DNA from: VHCN01 sp964589935
GTDB lineage: Bacteria > Verrucomicrobiota > Verrucomicrobiia > Limisphaerales > VHCN01
Direction of reading: 5' to 3'
Assembly (NCBI GenBank): GCA_964589935.1
Contig: CAZPVD010000006.1
Location: forward strand, 1 to 64,000
DNA: 64,000 bases
Shown: positions 59,969-64,000 of the stretch, in pieces
How positions within the stretch are numbered: position 1 is the stretch's first letter
Layout of the letters: every line of letters begins with the position of its first letter
Made by a program: the position numbers and the translations under genes
The notes under the pieces: model-generated
The model's input: only the letters and a program-made list of their open reading frames with translations
Database searches by the model: none
What the model was told of the DNA's origin: nothing

Positions 59969-60059
59969 AAACCCTTGTTGACCTTGAGGAAAGTCGAAAA
60001 TAGAGTGCCAGCATGACAGTTTTGATAGACCGCAAGTTGCGGTCGAATACCTGTTAGGC
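59969..60059. other. attI: attI recombination region of the integron
   Basis: The sequence between the intI start and the first cassette ends in the core GTTAGGC (60053-60059), where cassettes are inserted between G and TT. It contains a perfect palindrome GACCGCAAGTTGCGGTC (60028-60044) nine nt before the core, a candidate for an IntI or regulator binding site. The boundary on the intI side is inferred. Confidence 0.75.
59978..60006 (+). promoter_or_regulatory. candidate cassette promoter Pc
   Basis: TTGACC (59978-59983), a 17-nt spacer and TAGAGT (60001-60006) point toward the cassettes from just upstream of intI. In other integrons Pc sits in intI or attI and transcribes the first cassettes. 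No start site has been shown. Confidence 0.45.
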
Positions 60060-60069
60060 TGCTCGCGCT

Positions 60070-60375
60070 ATGGAACCATTTATTATCATCCTGTTCGCAC
60101 CCGTTGTTTTCGGCGGGATTGTGGGTTGGTTTGCACGAGGTAGGATTACGCCGACGGTTATGATTTGCGTTGGTCTGTCGCTTATTATTTTGGCCGCGGG
60201 GATGATTTCAAGCGCATCGAGCGACGGTATTACTTGGCAGAATTGGCCCCAAGCCTTGTTTTATGATTTTATCCCGTATCTCATTTTTATTCTTACTCCG
60301 TGCCTTATTGGTGGTATGATTGGTAGCGCACTTGCGCGGTATGTAAAGCGGCGCAAGATTCGCCAGATGTTGTGA
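60070..60375 (+). CDS. integron cassette 1: small membrane protein
   Basis: A 101-aa protein, 11 nt after the attI core. Three hydrophobic segments are visible (FIIILFAPVVFGGIVGWF, VMICVGLSLIILAAGMISSA, YLIFILTPCLIGGMIGSALA), with a Lys/Arg-rich C-terminus (RYVKRRKIRQML). No family known to me. Its base composition (visibly more AT-rich than its neighbours) supports recent acquisition as a cassette. It is directly followed by attC1. Confidence 0.75.
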   Translation: MEPFIIILFAPVVFGGIVGWFARGRITPTVMICVGLSLIILAAGMISSASSDGITWQNWPQALFYDFIPYLIFILTPCLIGGMIGSALARYVKRRKIRQML

Positions 60376-60385
60376 TTTTACCGCA

Positions 60386-60493
60386 GCCTAACAAATCGCT
60401 GCAGGCAACGCGGGATGGCGCCTTCAGTTTGCCGAGAAGTCGCTGGTTGGCGGATGTCACCGGTCCCGCGTGCCTGAGCTCTGGACGTTAGGC
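60386..60493. other. attC1 recombination site
   Basis: R'' GCCTAAC (60386-60392) and R' GTTAGGC (60487-60493) bound 108 nt. The arms pair as GCAGGCA-A-CGCGGGA against TCCCGCGTGCCTGAGC, leaving one unpaired base on one side: the extrahelical base that sets attC strand polarity. The central loop is 47 nt or so. This meets all attC criteria visible in sequence. Confidence 0.9.
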
Positions 60494-60542
60494 GCTTCTA
60501 CGCACGTCTTGTAATCCGAGCCGAAAACCCTACGATGACGAC

Positions 60543-60790
60543 GTGCCCACAATTTTACGCGAACGCGGTTTCCGCTTCTTCTTTTACATGGCCGACAGGT
60601 TCGAGCCTCCGCACGTCCACGTTCAGCGTGACGACTGCGCCGCGAAGCTCTGGCTCGACCCGCTCGAATTCCTTTCGTCGAGGGCTTCCGCCGCCACGAA
60701 GCCAACGATATTCTTCACATCACAGAACAGCACCGCGACGAATTCCTTCGGGCGTGGTATAAGTCCTTCGGAAACCTGAGCCATGAATGA
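60543..60790 (+). pseudogene. cassette 2, first gene: DUF4160 protein, frameshifted
   Basis: From GTG 60543 the product reads PTILRERGFRFFFYMADRFE, then PPHVHVQRDDCAAKLWLDPLEF, the DUF4160 signature. After about 60671 the homologous frame is lost; one base earlier register gives EGFRRHEANDILHITEQHRD, then EFLRAWYKSFGNLSHE and a stop at 60788-60790. The join needs one missing base between about 60669 and 60680, after which the family spacing is restored. The stop overlaps the next start (ATGAATGA). So it is a recent single-base deletion, or a sequencing error. Confidence 0.75.
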
Positions 60791-61049
60791 CCTTCGCATC
60801 CATCACGTTACCTTTAGCGCCGATTCCATGTCCGTGAGTTTTTCGGACGAGCGCAGCGTTACGGTGTCCCTCAGCTATTTTCCACGCCTGCGTGAGGCGC
60901 AGCCTCAGCAGCGCGAGCAGTGGCAACTCATCGGGCGTGGCCTTGGCGTCCACTGGGAGGCGTTGGACGAGGATTTGTCAGTCGAGAACATTCTCTCGGC
61001 TTACAGCCGCGCCAAGGCAGGCGAGTATGCGCACGCTTCACACGCATAA
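60783..61049 (+). CDS. cassette 2, second gene: DUF2442 protein
   Basis: An 88-aa protein starting at ATG 60783 within the end of the DUF4160 gene. DUF2442 features: FSADSMSVSFSDERSVTVSL, SYFPRLREAQPQQREQWQLI, GLGVHWEALDEDLSVENILS. DUF4160-DUF2442 pairs occur in many genomes and are suggested to be toxin-antitoxin-like (family knowledge, function not settled). TA-like cassettes are common in integron arrays and may stabilise them. It ends at the second attC. Confidence 0.82.
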   Translation: MNDLRIHHVTFSADSMSVSFSDERSVTVSLSYFPRLREAQPQQREQWQLIGRGLGVHWEALDEDLSVENILSAYSRAKAGEYAHASHA

Positions 61050-61075
61050 CGAAGCGCCTAATAACAATGTTAGGC
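61044..61075. other. attC2, very short or remnant site
   Basis: GCATAAC (61044-61050) and core GTTAGGC (61069-61075) lie only 32 nt apart with GCCTAA/TTAGGC near-symmetry inside. Functional attC sites are normally longer than 55 nt, so this may be an internally deleted site. The downstream core supports a cassette boundary. Confidence 0.5.
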
Positions 61076-61094
61076 GGCATGGAGCGCAGCAGTC

Positions 61095-61415
61095 ATGTTC
61101 ATTGATCCAGATAACCCGTTGGCCGCTGAAATCCTGCAAGAGGCAGGCGAAGCCTATTTCGCAGGATGCAAAAAAATGGTCGCTTCTCTCGAAGCATTGA
61201 GTGCCTTCGACCGAGCGGTTGGTTCGTCGGCTCAGGATGACGAGCAGGTCAGGCTCAGGACTCAGCTGCTCGATGAGGCTGCGCAGCGTGTCCATTTCGT
61301 CGTCATCCAGCGAGACGCCATGCAGCTTTCGTGGTCCGAGACGTTCCTTGATGATTACGGAGTCCCGGCTGACGTGAGAGCCCGAATGGGACAGCCGCCG
61401 CGGAAGAATTGCTAG
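61095..61415 (+). CDS. integron cassette 3: unknown protein
   Basis: A 106-aa protein starting 20 nt after the attC2 core. Helical acidic N-half (DPDNPLAAEILQEAGEAYFA, MVASLEALSAFDRAVGSSAQ) and a more basic C-terminal part (SWSETFLDDYGVPADVRARM). I know no family. It is a typical-size cassette ORF, followed by attC3. Confidence 0.65.
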   Translation: MFIDPDNPLAAEILQEAGEAYFAGCKKMVASLEALSAFDRAVGSSAQDDEQVRLRTQLLDEAAQRVHFVVIQRDAMQLSWSETFLDDYGVPADVRARMGQPPRKNC

Positions 61416-61437
61416 AGAGGGACATGCCAAACATGAC

Positions 61438-61527
61438 ACCCAACCATGCCCAGCGAACCCGGCGGAGCGTCGTCGTTGCAGTCGTTGCGTCCCGTGCGCC
61501 GGGTCGCTGTAGCTCTGGTCGTAGGCC
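61438..61527. other. attC3, with degenerate core
   Basis: R'' ACCCAAC (61438-61444) and stem CAGCGAACCCGGCG (61451-61464) pairs with CGCCGGGTCGCTG (61497-61509) leaving one extra A, as in attC1. The right core reads GTAGGCC (61521-61527), one T short of GTTAGGC, preceded by AGCTCTGGTC as in attC1. Likely an attC with a damaged core. Confidence 0.65.
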
Positions 61528-61539
61528 ACGTCGCGTGTC

Positions 61540-61803
61540 ATGAGTGATTCCATGCTCATCCCGTTTTGGATCGCGCCGCCGAGCCAGCATGGACCACTTG
61601 GCTTTGGGGTCACCGCACACTCCCTGGCTGACGCGTTGCACATCATCGAGAGCGCCGGTTACCCGCTGCCAGAGGACAGGAGCAGGTTGCGCGTCACCGA
61701 GAAAGTTCGCGTCTCAGACCTTGACGAGGCGCATGTCGTTCGGAACATGGGGCCGATGGTTGTGCGCGGCATTTGGTATCCATTCACGAAAGTCGGAGCA
61801 TGA
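61540..61803 (+). CDS. integron cassette 4: unknown protein
   Basis: An 87-aa protein starting 13 nt after the attC3 core, with two starts (MSDSMLIPFWIAP). ADALHIIESAGYPLPEDRSR and VRVSDLDEAHVVRNMGPMVV suggest a compact alpha/beta fold. No family recognised. Followed by attC4 and then the convergent pyrophosphatase gene. Confidence 0.65.
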   Translation: MSDSMLIPFWIAPPSQHGPLGFGVTAHSLADALHIIESAGYPLPEDRSRLRVTEKVRVSDLDEAHVVRNMGPMVVRGIWYPFTKVGA

Positions 61804-61813
61804 GAGGGACGCG

Positions 61814-61877
61814 GCGCAACCCTGCGCCATCGAGGTCGGCGGCTTGCCGGCGGGGTTGTAGCTCCGGGTCGTCAGGC
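61814..61877. other. attC4, degenerate, end of array
   Basis: GCGCAAC (61814-61820) at the left and GTCAGGC (61871-61877) at the right, preceded by AGCTCCGGGTC, the same lead-in as attC1 and attC3. The arms GCGCAACCC / GGGGTTGTAGC pair partly. Both cores deviate from consensus, so activity is doubtful. Confidence 0.5.
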
Positions 61878-61878
61878 G

Positions 61879-61956
61879 AAATGAAGAATCATGAACGATG
61901 GACATTGAATCCGGGCGGCTCCTTCATCATTCATCATTCACCCTCATCATTCCGCC
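61879..61956. repeat. GATGAA/TTCATC simple repeat at the array end
   Basis: ATGAAGAATCATGAACGATG on one side and CTTCATCATTCATCATTC, CTCATCATTC words on the other. The same vocabulary is at 16206-16250. It separates attC4 from the pyrophosphatase stop codon. Confidence 0.5.
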
Positions 61957-63609
61957 TCATCCCTTCACCTGTTGCAGGCAGTGGGTGAGATACGGCAGGA
62001 GTTGTTTCTTGCGCGAGACGATGCCGTTGAGTTCGTAGATGCCCGGTTCGAGCTTGGGGTAGTCAATGCGGTCGAGCACGGTCTTCGGCCCGGCCACGAG
62101 CAGCAGCGAGGTCTGCAACACCACGTCCGTCACGAGCAGCGCGCTAAAGAGGTAGCCCTTCTCGTCGCGGTAGTATTCCAGCGCGGCGGTCACATCGGCC
62201 TTGCGCTTGTGGAACTGGCCGAAGCCGATCTCCTCGATCTGCGCGACGCTGAAGGCGCGCCCCGCCTCGATGTATTCCTTGCAGTCCGCGGTGATGGCCT
62301 GCGCCGCGGGCTTGGAGGTGAGCACGGAGCCGGAGGCGAAGAGCTTCTCGGTGAAGTCGGTGGCGTTCACGCCGGAGAGTTGCTCGAGCCTCGCGAGGAT
62401 TTCCGCGTCGCGCGCGGTGGTCGTGGGCGAGGTGAGGTTCAGCGTGTCGGAGACAAGTCCCGCGAGGAGCAGGCCGGCGACGGGCTTGGGCAGTTCGATG
62501 CCGTTCCGGAAGAAGCAGTCCGCGACGATGGTGCTGGTGGAGCCGACGGGTTCGTTGCGGAAGAGGATGGGTTGCTGCGTCGTGAGCGCGCCGATGCGGT
62601 GGTGGTCAATGATTTCAAGAATCTCGACCTTGTCCGCGCCCTGCACGGCCTGCGAAAGCTCGTTGTGATCCACGAGGATGAGCTGGCGCTCGACTTTTTT
62701 CAGGAAGTCGGTCTTGGAGAGCACGCCCACGGTGCGGCCCTGCGTGTCGAGCACGGGAAAGGCGTGGAACTGCGACGCCGTCGCGACGGCCTGCACGTCG
62801 GCAAGGGATTCATCCTCCCCAAATGTGAGGAAGTGCTCATGGATAACGTGCTTCACGGCAATCGCCGCGCGGCAGAGCGCCGCGGTGCTGGCGGTGTCGT
62901 GCGGCGAGAGGACGAGGGAGACTTCGTTTTGCTTCGCGGCCTCGACGGTCTTGCGTTCCACGTCCAGCCCGCCGGTGACGATGACGAGGCGGACGCGCTC
63001 ACGGATGGCGAGGTTCTGCACGTCCCAGCGGTCGCCGACGACGACGATGAGCTTCTCGCGCGGATACTTCTCCAGCCGTTCGGCGAAGGACTCGACGCTC
63101 ATCGCGCCGATCATGAGCACGAGGTCCTCCTCGCGGTCCGGCTCGGTGGCGAAGAGCATCTTGCCGCCGAGGCAGCGCGCGAGGCCGCGCACGGAGCAGA
63201 GCACGCGGCGCGAATCGAATGGCTTGCTGCCCGCGGGAAAAAAGAACTGCGAAATCTTGAAGAGCGAAAGCAGGCCACGGCAGGAACGGTCGTCGTTGAG
63301 GACGGGCAGCGCGCGAATGTTGCGCTCGTCCATGAGCGTGAGCGCCTCGGCCACGGTGGCGTCGGGCGCGACGCTGACGACGTTCGGCTGCATCACGTCG
63401 CGGACCTTCGGTGACACGTCGGCGATGAAGCGCGGCGGCTCGACGCCAAACGTGCGCAGGACGAAGTCAATGCGTTCGTTCGTGTCGCCGCAGCGCGCGG
63501 CGACCGCGCCGGGCAGGCCGGTGCGGCGCTTGAACTCCGCGTAGCCGATGGCCGAGCAGATGGCGTCGGTGTCGGGGTTGCGGTGTCCGATGACGAGAAC
63601 TTCACTCAT
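61957..63609 (-). CDS. ppaC: putative manganese-dependent inorganic pyrophosphatase (CBS/DRTGG type)
   Basis: A 550-aa family II pyrophosphatase of the regulated class. DHH-type metal motifs: GHRNPDTDAI (7-16), ILVDHNEL and EILEIIDHHR. Between DHH parts lies CBS (about 65-130), DRTGG (about 135-250) and CBS (about 255-310), the nucleotide-responsive module; the C-terminal DHHA2-type domain ends SRKKQLLPYLTHCLQQVKG with the catalytic RKK. Manganese dependence is inferred from the family. It flanks the integron convergently with the cassettes. Confidence 0.92.
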   Translation of the reverse strand: MSEVLVIGHRNPDTDAICSAIGYAEFKRRTGLPGAVAARCGDTNERIDFVLRTFGVEPPRFIADVSPKVRDVMQPNVVSVAPDATVAEALTLMDERNIRALPVLNDDRSCRGLLSLFKISQFFFPAGSKPFDSRRVLCSVRGLARCLGGKMLFATEPDREEDLVLMIGAMSVESFAERLEKYPREKLIVVVGDRWDVQNLAIRERVRLVIVTGGLDVERKTVEAAKQNEVSLVLSPHDTASTAALCRAAIAVKHVIHEHFLTFGEDESLADVQAVATASQFHAFPVLDTQGRTVGVLSKTDFLKKVERQLILVDHNELSQAVQGADKVEILEIIDHHRIGALTTQQPILFRNEPVGSTSTIVADCFFRNGIELPKPVAGLLLAGLVSDTLNLTSPTTTARDAEILARLEQLSGVNATDFTEKLFASGSVLTSKPAAQAITADCKEYIEAGRAFSVAQIEEIGFGQFHKRKADVTAALEYYRDEKGYLFSALLVTDVVLQTSLLLVAGPKTVLDRIDYPKLEPGIYELNGIVSRKKQLLPYLTHCLQQVKG

Positions 63610-63728
63610 GCAAATGCCCGGCGAAGCTACCGGGCGGAAGCGAATGGAAAAAGGAAAAAGGCGCGAAACCCAAGCGATCCCATTTGAGCCTCCACTCCGA
63701 TCATAGAACGATGTAAGATTCTCGGCGA

Positions 63729-64000
63729 ATGATGAGACGCGCCTGGATGACGTTGCAGACGATTCTGCCGCACGCGCTTTGTCTCATCGGCGTTGCGGTT
63801 CCCTCGTCGTTGGCGCAGCAAATCTATTTCAACGATTTCAACGGCCCGATTGGCTCGACTTATCCGGAGTGGACTTCCTCGCCCATCACTTATGCGAGCA
63901 CGACGCTGCCGCCCAAGTCCGGCGCGCTGCCGGCGCCGGCCGTGACGAATTGCGCGTCGCCCAAGGGCGGGCAGCGGTTCCTCGGCGAGTTCGGCGGGCC
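63729..64000 (+). CDS. secreted protein, N-terminal fragment
   Basis: An open frame from ATG 63729 (second ATG 63732) runs to the window edge, 90 residues so far. The N-terminus has a signal peptide (LPHALCLIGVAVPSSLAQ) and then IYFNDFNGPIGSTYPEWTSS, the start of a concanavalin-like or PEP-CTERM-type secreted protein. It is truncated by the window, so no family can be given. Confidence 0.65.
   Translation, partial: MMRRAWMTLQTILPHALCLIGVAVPSSLAQQIYFNDFNGPIGSTYPEWTSSPITYASTTLPPKSGALPAPAVTNCASPKGGQRFLGEFGG

Noticed and set aside
60535..60762. 75-aa plus-strand frame in cassette 2
   Set aside because: Out of register with the DUF4160 homology, which is explained by a frameshift in the other frame.
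61038..61646. 202-aa minus-strand frame in the cassette array
   Set aside because: Runs through attC sites and opposite the cassette ORFs; cassettes are normally read from Pc.
61972..63414. 480-aa plus-strand frame
   Set aside because: Antisense to the pyrophosphatase gene.
1..64000. tRNA genes
   Set aside because: I looked for TPsiC-arm words with paired acceptor stems and found none; a covariance search would be decisive.

Overview
The window is high-GC bacterial DNA. It most likely comes from a member of Verrucomicrobiota, probably a Limisphaerales/Pedosphaera-type lineage. This rests on the 5' end of a 16S rRNA gene at the left edge, whose downstream context (..GGCGTGGATAAGACATG) is the verrucomicrobial form, and on PVC-type protein families: H-X9-DG prepilins, ThuA/propeller/cytochrome c fusions, tricorn-like proteases and matrixins with Verrucomicrobia-style C-termini. 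The phylum call is inference; no complete marker gene is present. Many long open frames antisense to real genes are high-GC shadows and are left out.

Layout. 1-320: start of an rRNA operon (leftward) with its leader and a good promoter. 619-4755: leftward type II secretion operon gspF-H-I-J-K with overlapping starts. 5113-7820: membrane protein, larE and a MidA-type methyltransferase. 7889-10697: rightward pilT, a second PilT/PilU ATPase and a degenerate receiver protein. 10812-15076: CBM48 protein, MscS channel, thiS, a LIM/DA1-like peptidase and thiH. 15194-28254: DedA, alcohol dehydrogenase, nadA, squalene-hopene-cyclase-like protein, second CBM48 protein, tadA, Nudix, ceramidase-like protein, moeA, gspE and a TPR-MshEN protein. 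28365-48554: VIT/VWA protein, FmdB-like protein, PQQ-type dehydrogenase, tricorn-like protease, LptD, EEP nuclease, two prepilins, a giant ThuA/haem protein, AraC regulator, cupin and coiled-coil protein. 48694-57615: ABC exporter, matrixin pair, miaE, M3 peptidase, amidohydrolase and M20 peptidase. 57616-58148: repeat-rich spacer. 58149-58865: a protein of unknown function.

The most notable region is 58928-61877, a compact chromosomal integron. A true IntI-type integrase is encoded leftward (58928-59968). Its IntI-specific insert is present, and its catalytic residues sit at a constant offset from those of IntI1. It is followed by an attI region with a candidate Pc promoter, a perfect 17-nt palindrome and a GTTAGGC core, then by about four short rightward cassettes. 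These are separated by one textbook attC (with an extrahelical base in the stem) and by increasingly degenerate attC sites. The cassettes carry a small membrane protein, a DUF4160-DUF2442 pair (the first gene frameshifted) and two unrecognised small proteins. The array ends next to a family II pyrophosphatase gene.

The other recurrent theme is small palindromic or simple repeats. They occupy intergenic space and also appear in frame inside coding genes (the alcohol dehydrogenase, larE and probably the cyclase and the methyltransferase). Working connections: gspE and the MshEN protein (25638-28254) would power the gspF-K pseudopilus encoded at the other end; pilT and its paralogue would retract a type IV pilus; the prepilins at 39525 and 45685 are candidate substrates; thiS and thiH share thiazole synthesis; the CBM48 proteins are stand-alone modules.
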